DNA of 28,773 bases from a virus. Under the pieces are notes generated by a model, which was given only the letters and a program-made list of their open reading frames with translations, had not been told where the DNA came from and ran no database searches. The position numbers and the translations under genes are program-made. Where the stretch lies: the IMG/VR virus record IMGVR_UViG_3300008263_000027, positions 1-28,773 of that record, one strand, 5' to 3'. Positions 1 through 8,511 of the stretch are shown piece after piece (within the stretch, counting starts at the first letter, position 1; every line of letters begins with the position of its first letter).

Positions 1-21
1 TGGACTGCTCTTTGACTTCAT
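1..21 (-). CDS. 5' end of small Cys-rich phage protein that continues at the right end of the window
   Basis: An ATG at 21-19 overlaps the TAA stop (23-21) of the upstream gene as TAATG, the same coupling used by other genes here. It starts MKSKSSP and runs off the left edge. Joined to 28773 as written it stops after ten codons (MKSKSSPKGR). If one T of the run at the join is dropped it continues as MKSKSSPKGGKRGCLCKDN and gives a 60-residue protein together with the partial frame at 28611-28773. The start is seen; the link across the window ends is an inference. Confidence 0.6.
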
Positions 22-641
22 TAGATAGATCTATTTATTATAAATTCTACATTAAATATACTTCCTGCATGAGAAGGAGATAAATAAACTTTAATTCCTG
101 TATTCTCAGTAGCTTCAGTTCCTACTATTTGAAAAGTTTTAGTAAACTTATGATTTACTCCGTTACCTTTAACAAATGGAAGAACATCAGAATATCCGTT
201 AACTATAGTTCCTGTAACTGCATCTCCAAAGTATAAATCTGCGTGTTGATTATTAGATGATACATTAGCAGTAAAAGAAACTGATATAGTAAAAATTCTA
301 TTAGCTTCTAATTTGATTATGTTATTATCAAAACAAGTTAAATTATTTTGAATATTTACTCCTGCATTATTTGTAATTACAAATGGAGAAGCAGTAAAAG
401 TAAGAGGAGATCCTGAAGTATATTGAGTATCAGCTATTAACTCATAACCACTCTGCGTAGAAGGAACTTCAGTACTATTCGCTAGTTGCAAAAATTCCAC
501 TCCATCCCCATAATAAACTCTTCCTTCTGAATATACTATAGCTCCCTTCTCAGGAACTGCATTTTCAAATCCACTAAAAACATCAAAATTTTCTAGTACA
601 TTATCGAACTGCGAATTTGTTATTCTTCTTCTTTCTGACAT
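21..641 (-). CDS. Virion surface or fibre-like protein, probable beta jelly-roll C-terminal half
   Basis: A 206-residue protein starting ATG at 641, overlapping the TAA of the protease gene (TAATG). No specific family is recognised. Residues 1-60 look like a short attachment region; the remainder alternates hydrophobic and polar residues with many N, T and S. The ending, GSIFNVEFIINRSI, resembles the last strand of C1q/TNF-like jelly-roll domains on phage fibres and head decorations. There is no signal peptide. The DNA is much more AT-rich than the protease gene beside it (10 G/C in bases 301-360 against 29 in 1021-1080), which fits a receptor-binding or decoration gene that is swapped between phages. 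The function is an inference from fold impression and position. Confidence 0.75.
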   Translation of the reverse strand: MSERRRITNSQFDNVLENFDVFSGFENAVPEKGAIVYSEGRVYYGDGVEFLQLANSTEVPSTQSGYELIADTQYTSGSPLTFTASPFVITNNAGVNIQNNLTCFDNNIIKLEANRIFTISVSFTANVSSNNQHADLYFGDAVTGTIVNGYSDVLPFVKGNGVNHKFTKTFQIVGTEATENTGIKVYLSPSHAGSIFNVEFIINRSI

Positions 642-1216
642 TATGCGTTCAATATATTTAAGATTTCATTTAATAATTCTTCATCCGATTTTTCAGCAGA
701 TAGTTTTGTTTCGGATGGCTCAAAGTACCCCTCAATTGAAAATCCTTTGATGTCTCCTGCTTTAACTTTATTCCAAACCTCATCATTATCGACTTTCATC
801 GAAATCATCCAAGTTCCCACAGGAAGAGAGAAATTATACAAGGCAGACTTGTCTTGCTTTTCATCTTCAATGATCCAGGACTCAACAACAGACATTCCAT
901 CAATTTTTGATTGGTGCTCATAGGTCGCATTGTTTTGATTGGACCTTTTGAGAAACAATTGTGATGCTTTGCGAATTGTGTCCTTGGAGAAATAAATATA
1001 AAACTCCTCTTTTTTGTCTCTGCGATAAATCTGCTTGTCTGGAACGAGGGCAGCACCCATAAGGATACGTTTCTCCTCATCAATTGCTTTTAGTTCGACA
1101 TACTGCTTTGATAGGGCAATCCAGTCCTCTTCAATAGCTGGAGACTCAACAACGGAGACTGCGTGCACTCCCTGCTTCACATTCTCCTCATTCAATACCA
1201 TTTCAATTATATTCAT
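641..1216 (-). CDS. XkdF-like prohead (capsid maturation) protease
   Basis: A 191-residue protein resembling the XkdF family of phage serine proteases, which mature the procapsid by cutting scaffold or capsid proteins. The N-terminus has the family's VxxGVHAVSVVESPAI pattern (residues 13-28). The likely catalytic His is H101 in TYEHQ and the likely nucleophile is S160 in GFSIEG, a spacing like that of HK97-type proteases. The C-terminal 20 residues are acidic and helical. Such proteases normally sit next to scaffold and capsid genes. Here they would be adjacent only if the genome is circular, because scaffold and capsid lie at the right end of the window. Its own start is ATG at 1216, 20 bases after the tape measure stop. 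Confidence 0.82.
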   Translation of the reverse strand: MNIIEMVLNEENVKQGVHAVSVVESPAIEEDWIALSKQYVELKAIDEEKRILMGAALVPDKQIYRRDKKEEFYIYFSKDTIRKASQLFLKRSNQNNATYEHQSKIDGMSVVESWIIEDEKQDKSALYNFSLPVGTWMISMKVDNDEVWNKVKAGDIKGFSIEGYFEPSETKLSAEKSDEELLNEILNILNA

Positions 1217-1236
1217 AACTTGAAAACTTTGATTTT

Positions 1237-3162
1237 TTACAATGTTGCGTTTTTAATTCTGTTTCGGTCCAGGGATTGTGCTGTAGTAACTTCTCCACTC
1301 ACAACGTATGCCTGCACAGGTTGGGATCCGAGTTGTGCGAGTTGGTTTACAGGATTATTTCCTACAATGTTAAAGTTTGGAGACATGATTGAAGAAGTAC
1401 CACCTCCACCTGTGTCACCAACACCTCCACCACCACCATCGGATGGAACTGTACCACCATCAAACTTTGCAGAAGCTATTTTTTTAATATTTGCCAATCC
1501 TGCTGCGACTGCTGCTGCTGCTGCGACTGCTCCCAATGCAGGACCGACAACTGGAATGCTTGACATTGAACTAAAAGCCCCTGTGGCTGCTTTAAAAGTG
1601 TCAATGGTAGCTTGACCTATCTGTGCTGCTTTCTGCACCTTAAATGCACGTTCCTGTGCCTTTTTTGACTTGCCTTGGAATAACTCCGAAAGGGATGAAA
1701 GGGTAGCGAACATGTTACTCGCTCCGTCTATCATTGCGTCATTCATTTCCTTACGGTGGGTTTTCATTCCTGTTGCCCACTTCATTTGGAGTTCTTCAAG
1801 TTTAGAAAACTTCTCCTCTTCAATTGCAATCTCCTCTTCGGGAAGAGCTAATAATTGGTCTTGATATTCTTGTGCTAATCGAAGAGACTCGGCTTGCTGT
1901 GCTTCCTGTGCTGCAAGTGCTTCTTCTGCTGCCAATGCGTCTATTTCACGTTGCATTTCGGCATCCTGTACATAAAGTTCTCGCTTGGCATCATTTTCTG
2001 CTGCGAGTCTTTCTAGTTCTGCTTGTCTCGCTTCCTCTGCTCTGGCAGCTGCTTCTTTTTTGGCATTTATATCTAATAATTTGAGGTCTGTCTGTGCATC
2101 CTTCAAATCATTTTTCATCGTGTTTAAGTCACTCTCGGCTTGGTCGACAATGTCCTTTAATCCTTTTGCCATCCATCCACTCTGCTCTTGCACAAACTTG
2201 ATTGCAGCAATGGAGTTTTCCATTTCCTTAATCTGCTGTTCCTGGAACTTGATGGATCCTTCAATTTTTTGTTTTTGCAATCCAAGAGTTGATTTACCCT
2301 CTGCCTCTGCGAGTGCTATTGCTCGGTCATAGTTTTTCTGCTCATTATCAAAGTTTTCTTTCCTTTGTTTAGCTGCTTCAGCTTCTTTTTCCATTCTGGC
2401 ATCAACCTGTGCCATTCGTCTTTGGTGCTGTGCTTTTCGTGCTTTGTCTTCATCACTTTCGATTATTCCAAGAGCAACTAATCCTGCTTTGATTGTTTCG
2501 ATTGCAATGATGAATGGAAATAAAGCAATGGTTAAAACGGATTTTATACCGTCACCCATCCCTTCAAATTTCTCCTTTGCCCAATCTACAATTCCAGATA
2601 GCTTGTCAAAGTTTGCGTACAAAGCACCTATGGCTACTACTAACAATCCAATACCTGTTGCACCGATAGCTCCTTTTATTCCATTAAATGCAGTAACTGC
2701 TGTGGATCCCATGGCTTTGAAAGCTGGCACTGCTTCTCTGATTCCCTGGACTCCCTGTGCCATAGCCATAGCCGATTGCACCTTGAGCAATGCTTCTTCA
2801 ACTTCAGCACTATCAGCACCCATAGCACCCATAGCACCTTGCACAAGTTCAAATCCAGATGCAACACCACCTAATGCTCCTCCCAACTTTTGAGAAGTAG
2901 TCATTGACAATGCTTCAATTCCTGCGTCTGTTTCTCGTATGGTCTTACGCATACCTGCTACCTCTTTCGATAGCTTCTTAAACTCCTCGGAAGACGTGTC
3001 TCCTGCGTGTGCCATGAGCATCAACTTGTCCTCCATCTCTCCCATTTGGGAAGTCAGAGGTACGAGCTCATCTCCTACATCACTAATGGCATCTCCGAGA
3101 TTATTTATTGACTGGGTTGCCGATGTAGTGTCTATCGAGACCTTTGCTTTATACTCTTCCAT
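1237..3162 (-). CDS. Tail tape measure protein
   Basis: A 641-residue protein that should set tail length and line the tail lumen before DNA ejection. Residues 1-95 are helical with heptad-like spacing. Two hydrophobic stretches follow (about 165-183 and 205-233), then a long charged coiled coil rich in E, K, A and Q (about 240-480). Near 535-570 lies an Ala/Gly-rich hydrophobic segment (GPALGAVAAAAAVAAG), and after it a glycine-rich linker (GGGGVGDTGGGGT). This order of coiled coil, membrane-like segments and Gly linker is typical of siphophage tape measures. Family members are often longer, so a fairly short flexible tail is expected. The start at 3162 overlaps the preceding 56-codon gene by 14 bases. 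Confidence 0.88.
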   Translation of the reverse strand: MEEYKAKVSIDTTSATQSINNLGDAISDVGDELVPLTSQMGEMEDKLMLMAHAGDTSSEEFKKLSKEVAGMRKTIRETDAGIEALSMTTSQKLGGALGGVASGFELVQGAMGAMGADSAEVEEALLKVQSAMAMAQGVQGIREAVPAFKAMGSTAVTAFNGIKGAIGATGIGLLVVAIGALYANFDKLSGIVDWAKEKFEGMGDGIKSVLTIALFPFIIAIETIKAGLVALGIIESDEDKARKAQHQRRMAQVDARMEKEAEAAKQRKENFDNEQKNYDRAIALAEAEGKSTLGLQKQKIEGSIKFQEQQIKEMENSIAAIKFVQEQSGWMAKGLKDIVDQAESDLNTMKNDLKDAQTDLKLLDINAKKEAAARAEEARQAELERLAAENDAKRELYVQDAEMQREIDALAAEEALAAQEAQQAESLRLAQEYQDQLLALPEEEIAIEEEKFSKLEELQMKWATGMKTHRKEMNDAMIDGASNMFATLSSLSELFQGKSKKAQERAFKVQKAAQIGQATIDTFKAATGAFSSMSSIPVVGPALGAVAAAAAVAAGLANIKKIASAKFDGGTVPSDGGGGGVGDTGGGGTSSIMSPNFNIVGNNPVNQLAQLGSQPVQAYVVSGEVTTAQSLDRNRIKNATL

Positions 3163-3319
3163 TTTTCAGTGCTTTTTTCATTTTGCGTTCACGAATAGCT
3201 TGATTAAAAACCTCTTTTACAGTGGTTGGTATTTTATACTTGCCCTTGGCAATTTCCACATTCTCCGATATTCCGTAGTGGTGTGACATCCGTAGCATGT
3301 TCAGTACATTTGTTATCAT
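3149..3319 (-). CDS. Small basic protein encoded directly upstream of the tape measure gene
   Basis: A 56-residue ORF (starts MITNVLNMLRMSHHYG, ends KKALKNGRV) whose ATG overlaps the TGA of the upstream baseplate-like gene and whose end overlaps the tape measure start by 14 bases. That tight fit on both sides supports translation. The protein is helical and strongly basic in its second half. Its position just before the tape measure is where tail assembly chaperones often lie, but it is far shorter than those and the better chaperone candidate is at 7721-8490. No family is recognised. It could be a small tail assembly factor. Confidence 0.7.
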   Translation of the reverse strand: MITNVLNMLRMSHHYGISENVEIAKGKYKIPTTVKEVFNQAIRERKMKKALKNGRV

Positions 3320-5664
3320 CCTGCTTGTATTATTTGTATGTATTGCGTTGTTGTTGATCCATCGTAGTTTTCAAGTACCATTGGAATGTTGTAAACCAGT
3401 TCTCTTCCCTCCTCGTTCACTAATCCACTTCCACCTTCAGTAATTAAATTGTCTCCTTCCTCTGTTATAAGCTGATAAATCAAATTTGTATTCTCTGGGA
3501 TCTCGATTTGAATTGTGGCATCCTCAAAGAACTCGGTTTGAGAAATAGAAGTCACTCCTGTTCCTGTGATGTCAATTGTTATTCGATAAGTACCGTTTGG
3601 AACAGCAACATAAGTATTGATGAGTGCTACACCACCTACTCCAACTTGACCTGCAATACTTCTGGTTGGTCCAAGTGGTCTGAAGTCATTTATCAATGTA
3701 AACTCCACCTCTCCACTTGTAAGGTCCGATTTCATCTCGTTTATAATGTACCTTTTGTCTCGGATCACGAGTCGGTCATTTAAACGCAGAGAGGTCAGTA
3801 TCGTTATCGGCAAGTTTGCCTTGACATACGTCAGTCTGTTCTTCTGGTTGAAGAGGTTAACAATATAATTAAAGTAATACGTTTCGTACAATCCGTTGTT
3901 GATTGGAGTGTTCCAAAGTGTGGATGTTTCTGCACCCCAGTTCAAAGAATAATCAACACCATCTACTTGTAGATCCTGCCCGAAAGCCATGTATTGGTTT
4001 AATCCATCGACAGTTGTTCCATTATCTAGATACCATGTATTTGTGCTGATACCTCCAAATTTATACAGCAAAATTGGTTTAGGAACATACGGTTTAAACT
4101 CTGGTCCTGTCCCCAATGCATAACCTACCTGGATGTCCTCGTTTTCAAATCTGTTAAATAGCAAGTTTTCAAATGGCACTTCAATCGTGTACTCTTCTCC
4201 ATCGTATGGGTAGGAATAATCCAAGTCACCGTACTGCCTATTGAAAAACTGTTTGAATTGCTGATTCATGAAAGACAGCGACTCTTGGTATTTGAACTTG
4301 ATGGTCCTGTATAGTTTTATTCGCTCCACATCGATGTTCTCCACTATGGTGTGTTGAGTGATGTCGATAATTTGACCTTTCTGATACCACTCTTCCAATG
4401 GCTCGACTTGGTAAACGTTCTCCGATATTCCGTAGCAAGTTAAATTACATTCTTTGAGCACTCCTGCGAAAAAGTCAGCCACTTTCATGTCTGGCATCAA
4501 ATCCGAAAGGTTAACATAAGCCATCGCTGTTTGATTGGCATTTGTTATTGAATAATCGGGAAGAGTGACAGGGATGTATGCTATTAAACCTGTGAAATAA
4601 CTGTTGATTATTGAGTCGAATGTTAAAGTGCTTTGTGCTCGCAATACCAAATAAATGGTATTATCAATTCCTGCACTATTATTGTCCGTTATAATGTTGT
4701 ACGTTGCGTTTCCAATCCCCTCAATAGTATTGTTTAATGTTCCATTTATATAGACATCAATCCAATAGGAAAGAGAAGTATTTGAAACACCAGAAATAAC
4801 GATGTCAATAAAATGCTGAACGGGTGGATTGAGTAATGTGGGTTGAGTGATGTATCGAATGGTGTTTGCTGCCAAATCAACTGTGACGTAATCAACAGCT
4901 CCTGGATCCCAAAAAGTGACCGAGTCAAAATCAATAGGTGTAGCTTGAGAAGTGAATTGTGGAACTTCTGCTTTTTTCAACCATAGGTATGCTGCTGCAA
5001 ATCGTGGGTCCGATAAAAACGTACCTTGGAAATCAACCCCATACGTATTTTGAATAACTCCGAATATATTTCGTACTCGGTAGGCAGGTAGAAGTTCATC
5101 GTAAACGATAGCACCAGCAGATGTGTCGATGTTGTCGGCAGGAGTTGATGGGTTGTCCCATTGCCATACTCGTTGACTTGAAATCAAAGGGTAGCATACG
5201 GCATAATCCGTTGCAGTATCCTCAATGCGAAGTTGCACCTCACTCCCAATGTACTCATGACTGTCTGCTGAATAATCCAGGATTGAAAGTTTATCTTCTC
5301 CAAACTTATCTTTTAATGCGAGGACATCTCCATAAAATGTGACGGTGTAATTTTCAACTTTTCCATTTTTTATGTTTGATTTCTCAAGTTGGATTTTACC
5401 TCTACGGAATGATGTTAAGTCAATTTCAATGTAGGCATCTCTTCGGAGATTATGGTTAATTGTTCCATCGTAGTCCGTATTGTAAAAGTGCTGGAATATC
5501 TGGTTGTTATTTTCGGAAGCAGGAACTGTAAAGCTCTGCGAGAAGTCCGTGAACACCTTTGAAATATCAGCAATATTCTGAACTGATGAATTGACGTTAA
5601 TCTTTTCATCGTTAAATAATTCTAGTCGATTGCCCTCAACATAAATCTGTACGTTTCTTTTCAT
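3316..5664 (-). CDS. Large baseplate or distal-tail-like structural protein
   Basis: A 782-residue protein of a type I know from Bacteroidota phages and prophages, with the conserved start RNVQIYVEGNRLELFNDE and, near residues 36-60, the pattern DISKVFTDFSQSFTVPAS. No transmembrane segment or enzymatic motif is visible. The middle is rich in aromatic residues (Y, W, F) and beta-strand patterns. The C-terminal 100 residues contain two similar phrases (LITEEGDNLITEGGSGLVNEEG) that look like a short repeated beta domain. It is coupled to the 356-residue upstream gene by TAATG and followed by the 56-codon gene. Size, composition and position suggest a baseplate hub or distal tail component; this is inferred, not shown by a catalytic or binding motif. 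Confidence 0.8.
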   Translation of the reverse strand: MKRNVQIYVEGNRLELFNDEKINVNSSVQNIADISKVFTDFSQSFTVPASENNNQIFQHFYNTDYDGTINHNLRRDAYIEIDLTSFRRGKIQLEKSNIKNGKVENYTVTFYGDVLALKDKFGEDKLSILDYSADSHEYIGSEVQLRIEDTATDYAVCYPLISSQRVWQWDNPSTPADNIDTSAGAIVYDELLPAYRVRNIFGVIQNTYGVDFQGTFLSDPRFAAAYLWLKKAEVPQFTSQATPIDFDSVTFWDPGAVDYVTVDLAANTIRYITQPTLLNPPVQHFIDIVISGVSNTSLSYWIDVYINGTLNNTIEGIGNATYNIITDNNSAGIDNTIYLVLRAQSTLTFDSIINSYFTGLIAYIPVTLPDYSITNANQTAMAYVNLSDLMPDMKVADFFAGVLKECNLTCYGISENVYQVEPLEEWYQKGQIIDITQHTIVENIDVERIKLYRTIKFKYQESLSFMNQQFKQFFNRQYGDLDYSYPYDGEEYTIEVPFENLLFNRFENEDIQVGYALGTGPEFKPYVPKPILLYKFGGISTNTWYLDNGTTVDGLNQYMAFGQDLQVDGVDYSLNWGAETSTLWNTPINNGLYETYYFNYIVNLFNQKNRLTYVKANLPITILTSLRLNDRLVIRDKRYIINEMKSDLTSGEVEFTLINDFRPLGPTRSIAGQVGVGGVALINTYVAVPNGTYRITIDITGTGVTSISQTEFFEDATIQIEIPENTNLIYQLITEEGDNLITEGGSGLVNEEGRELVYNIPMVLENYDGSTTTQYIQIIQAG

Positions 5665-6734
5665 TATACCACTGAATTTATAATGTCATTCGCATACTCA
5701 AAATCCACTTGGTAATTGATAATTTTCTGATTTATCACTTTCAATTTTGCCAATGAGCGAGTTCGTAATTTCACAGGCAGTCCGTTTAACAAAATGCGTT
5801 CTGATAACATCAATTGTTGCAATGGCTCGTTCATGCTTTCATCTCTGATCCCTGTGTTCAATAGAATGGACTTAATCCCATTCGCATTAAATTCCTTTCT
5901 CTGCCCCTCTCGGACATCGTAATCGACAAGGTCGCTTTGTAGAAGATTGTATGTGGTCGCTGTGCTCTCCATTCGCTCATTGGATGCTCCAAAAAAGAAC
6001 TCACGTTGCCATGCTCCATACTTATTAACGAAGTCGCACACATAGACTTGATTTCGGCATTCTTGTATTGGTCTGAAAATATACCTTGCCAAGGTATTCA
6101 AATCTGAATCTAAGATTTCTAAAAGATTTCCATCTGCGTACCAAGCTGAATATACTCTTGGACAATCTTTGATTACAGCACCCGTAAGACCAACACTCGT
6201 TTGAGTGCCCGTTCGTAAATTTGTCCATTGAATATATGTTGCATCAGTTCGCTCAAATGTAAAGTGTCCTGCACTATCTAGTTGCGTAGCTCCTACCGTT
6301 GCATTTTCGTCATAATGATAATAGTACGTTCCAGGTGTTAACATATACAATCCAAGGTTGTAATTATATCCTTCCTCATAGTATCCATACCCGTCAAATC
6401 CAAAGTATGTTTTTGTATCGAGTAGGGTATAAACACCACCACTCAATTTGTACCTCTTGACCTTTACGTTGCACCATTGCGATGAAGGAGTATCCGTTAT
6501 TGTATTGTATATCGTTTGCCAAGTATTATGGTTTATGAATTCACGAATGTATGGTGCAATATTGTACGTGGTATCAATATTAGTTAGCGAAGGAATCGGC
6601 TTCGACAATTTATGTTGTGGAACAGACGGAGCACTCCCACTATTCCATAAAAAGATTTCGATTTTACTTCCTGCCTGCCCCGTTTCTGCTACCTTAATTA
6701 TGTACGGGCTACGTGCGAAAATGTTATTTGCCAT
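5664..6734 (-). CDS. Tail or baseplate structural protein
   Basis: A 356-residue protein starting MANNIFARSPYIIKV. It is rich in Tyr, Asn and Thr with repeated beta-strand patterns and has no signal peptide or membrane helix. The segment YVCDFVNKYGAWQREFFFG (about 230-248) and the ending INYQVDFEYANDIINSVV are patterns I associate with a structural protein found beside the RNVQIYVEG-type protein in Bacteroidota phages. The two genes are coupled here by TAATG. Its start overlaps the end of the upstream connector-like gene by 11 bases. A role in the distal tail or baseplate is inferred from this pairing. Confidence 0.78.
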   Translation of the reverse strand: MANNIFARSPYIIKVAETGQAGSKIEIFLWNSGSAPSVPQHKLSKPIPSLTNIDTTYNIAPYIREFINHNTWQTIYNTITDTPSSQWCNVKVKRYKLSGGVYTLLDTKTYFGFDGYGYYEEGYNYNLGLYMLTPGTYYYHYDENATVGATQLDSAGHFTFERTDATYIQWTNLRTGTQTSVGLTGAVIKDCPRVYSAWYADGNLLEILDSDLNTLARYIFRPIQECRNQVYVCDFVNKYGAWQREFFFGASNERMESTATTYNLLQSDLVDYDVREGQRKEFNANGIKSILLNTGIRDESMNEPLQQLMLSERILLNGLPVKLRTRSLAKLKVINQKIINYQVDFEYANDIINSVV

Positions 6735-7272
6735 TTTGTTTAAAGTTTTCTTTCATTATTCCGTTTAATAGTTTTTGCATGTCGAGTGAGTATGCTTCCA
6801 TAAATTCTGTAGGTAAACGATCCAGGGCTGCTTGGAAAGGTTTTGTAAAAAACAGCGATGGTCTCATTCCTTTGTGGTAAATTGACCGAGTGATTAAAAA
6901 CGCAGTGGATTTATAAGTGAGCATTTTACCTGTCTCCTTATCTCTGAATTTTATACCACGTTGCCTTACCCATTTATTTATTCCTTTCGTTAATCCACCC
7001 TTTTTACCTGTTCCAGATCCAAAGCGAAATGGAGAACTTGGTGCTTTGCTACCACTTGTCTTTCCTTTCACTCCTTGGTCTTGATACCATCCATAGTCCT
7101 CCATGCTGAATGATAAACGAATGGAGTTAGGGTAAGCTATCAACTCCCCATCAATGGATCCATACAAAGTCTTGGTGTTGTTCTTTGTCAATCGTGTTAA
7201 ATTACTCCTGGATTGCTGAATTACATACTTGCGTAGTCCATCCAGCATCTTTTGTGTCTCCTCTTGTTTCAT
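6724..7272 (-). CDS. HK97 gp10-like neck or tail-completion protein
   Basis: A 182-residue basic protein. I chose the ATG at 7272, which overlaps the previous stop as TGATG, over two in-frame TTG codons just upstream. The central part (DYGWYQDQGVKGK, about 60-72) and the later IYHKGMRPSLFFTKPF (about 132-147) resemble the HK97 gp10 / lambda gpZ group, in which a chain with a conserved aromatic and Pro-rich end helps finish the tail or join it to the head. The position after the terminase and chaperone-like genes and before the large tail genes agrees. No enzymatic motif is present. The assignment is moderate because this family is recognised mainly by pattern and position. Confidence 0.72.
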   Translation of the reverse strand: MKQEETQKMLDGLRKYVIQQSRSNLTRLTKNNTKTLYGSIDGELIAYPNSIRLSFSMEDYGWYQDQGVKGKTSGSKAPSSPFRFGSGTGKKGGLTKGINKWVRQRGIKFRDKETGKMLTYKSTAFLITRSIYHKGMRPSLFFTKPFQAALDRLPTEFMEAYSLDMQKLLNGIMKENFKQNGK

Positions 7273-7724
7273 CAACAAATCGACATTTCGTTTGGAAGTA
7301 TAATATCAAGTGTCATTGCCCATCCAGCTAGGTAGTTTTCAAACCGTTCTGTAAATGGCTCGCAGGTAGCATTGCCGACAATCTCCAAACGGTCATTGAG
7401 TTCTCCTCTGCGTAAAAGCTCTGCGACACGAATGAGAATAATCCCAGTGGTATTTAATACCTCTTGCTCGTTATCGTTTCCTTTGAATTTGTCCTCGGTT
7501 TGGCTCTTGCTTATATCTACCACATCCATTGATAAAATGGTGACGTTAAATCGAAGAATATTGGCTTCTGGTGACATGTTGTTTACCATGATGTGTACCA
7601 AGGGGAAGAGAGTCTGTTTATAATTGTCAATATCGTCAATGCTTCCTGTGGATACGGTAGTGACAAGTGGAATGTCCTCAAAGGCAGTTCGCAAGGTGTC
7701 GATTAGGTATGTGTATGCTTTCAT
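7272..7724 (-). CDS. Conserved tail protein, possible tail terminator
   Basis: A 150-residue protein starting ATG at 7724. The start overlaps, as ATGA, the stop of the minus-one frame of the upstream chaperone-like gene, so translation is probably coupled to that frame. Features are an N-terminal helix (residues 1-15), a segment YKQTLFPLVHIMVN (about 35-48), and the ending PFTERFENYLAGWAMTLDIILPNE, which is conserved among Bacteroidota phage proteins I have seen. The size and mixed alpha/beta pattern would suit a gpU-like tail terminator that stops tube growth and contacts the head, but no decisive motif shows this. Confidence 0.7.
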   Translation of the reverse strand: MKAYTYLIDTLRTAFEDIPLVTTVSTGSIDDIDNYKQTLFPLVHIMVNNMSPEANILRFNVTILSMDVVDISKSQTEDKFKGNDNEQEVLNTTGIILIRVAELLRRGELNDRLEIVGNATCEPFTERFENYLAGWAMTLDIILPNEMSIC

Positions 7725-7999
7725 ATTTTAGCTCGTCTTCTGATTTCGTTTATTTCAATTCTTGTTTTTTCCTTTTCAAAGGTTAGGAATGTGAGTGCAT
7801 GATGAATGGGAAGTTTAGTGACTTCATCGAACTTTGTAACATCTCCTTTTGCAGCTGCATAAATTGATGAATACCAACCCCATCTTTGTCCAAATTGAGC
7901 TCGTTCGCTATAATCGTCAACTCCTCCTTGGTCATCTCCTTCATCTGCTCCTGCAAAAAGCTCATTGTACCGTCTAACAAGTCCATTCCTAAACTCCAA
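7721..7999 (-). CDS. Minus-one frame extension of tail chaperone-like gene (lambda G-T-like)
   Basis: A 92-codon frame that begins at a TTG inside the nine-T tract, not at a proper start codon, and overlaps the C-terminal part of the 7783-8490 gene. It has strong coding character: RWGWYSSIYAAAKGDVTKFDEV followed by a helical, charged end, a pattern I know from Bacteroidota tail regions. Its TGA stop overlaps the next gene's ATG as ATGA, whereas the zero-frame stop leaves a 58-base gap. A minus-one slip at 7998-8006 would fuse it to residues 1-164 of the upstream frame and give a product of about 256 residues. This matches the G/GT principle of tail assembly chaperones, in which the long form recruits the tape measure. 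A missing T in the assembly would also explain it. Confidence 0.75.
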   Translation of the reverse strand: MEFRNGLVRRYNELFAGADEGDDQGGVDDYSERAQFGQRWGWYSSIYAAAKGDVTKFDEVTKLPIHHALTFLTFEKEKTRIEINEIRRRAKI

Positions 8000-8490
8000 A
8001 AAAAAACATTCGCAGAGATGGCTACACTCAAAGGCATGGCTTTCATGACCTCTGCATAATTTATGCTTGACTCATACTCCTCAATTGAGTACCGTTCTCC
8101 TTTCGTTTTAATGATTGGTCGATATAATACTGCCATTGCGTTGTTCATCGTCTGCCAATCACTCATGTATTTCTCAGCATCCATGTACTCCCCCCAGCTC
8201 ATGTTTTCCAATGCAGGAATAAATCCGAACTCCTTACTTCCAAGTTTGAAACGATGGATTAAAGTCTGCTCGTAATTTTCGAACATTTTATTAAACTTCT
8301 CGATGAGTTCCAGGATCGAGTTTCTTTCGATTTTAACTACTGCTGATAATGGTATTTTGCAAAGCACCGAAATCATCTTACGTGCCTGCGTGTCTTCATC
8401 ATCCTTTGGAGACGATATTTTCATGAGGTACTGGTACTGCTCAAGAGTAATCTCGGACAGCGATGTGGGAATGTATAGTTTGGCTTCCAT
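7783..8490 (-). CDS. Tail assembly chaperone-like protein (zero-frame product)
   Basis: A 235-residue, largely helical protein starting ATG at 8490. Residues 1-160 carry no enzyme motif. The segment IPALENMSWGEYMDAEKYMSDW (about 91-112) and the Ala-rich AMPLSVAISANVFFW (about 151-165) are the clearest landmarks. Codons 162-165 (GTT TTT TTT TGG) form the slippery tract. Without slippage translation continues through a Met- and Gln-rich helical tail (EMTKEELTIIANELNLDKDG) to the stop at 7783. The gene follows the terminase and precedes tail completion genes and the tape measure, where chaperone pairs are expected. The presence of two open frames over 217 bases is the main reason for the chaperone call. 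Confidence 0.75.
   Translation of the reverse strand: MEAKLYIPTSLSEITLEQYQYLMKISSPKDDEDTQARKMISVLCKIPLSAVVKIERNSILELIEKFNKMFENYEQTLIHRFKLGSKEFGFIPALENMSWGEYMDAEKYMSDWQTMNNAMAVLYRPIIKTKGERYSIEEYESSINYAEVMKAMPLSVAISANVFFWSLGMDLLDGTMSFLQEQMKEMTKEELTIIANELNLDKDGVGIHQFMQLQKEMLQSSMKSLNFPFIMHSHS
7997..8007 (-). other. Putative programmed minus-one frameshift site
   Basis: On the minus strand the sequence reads G followed by nine T and then GG. In the zero frame this is GTT TTT TTT TGG. Slipping back one base gives GTT TTT TTT TTG GAG and enters the open frame ending at 7721. T-runs of this kind allow full re-pairing of Phe tRNA after a slip, and also allow polymerase slippage. I did not find an obvious strong downstream stem-loop by eye. 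A homopolymer error in the assembly is the main alternative. Confidence 0.65.
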
Positions 8491-8511
8491 GTATTGATAA
8501 CTTGATTTGTT

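Noticed and set aside
1163-2893. Several plus-strand ORFs over the tape measure gene, one Pro-rich (1163-1615) and one of 149 codons (2444-2893)
   Set aside because: They are antisense to a clear tape measure gene whose repetitive codons leave the other strand open. Their products are low-complexity and no plus-strand promoter is seen.
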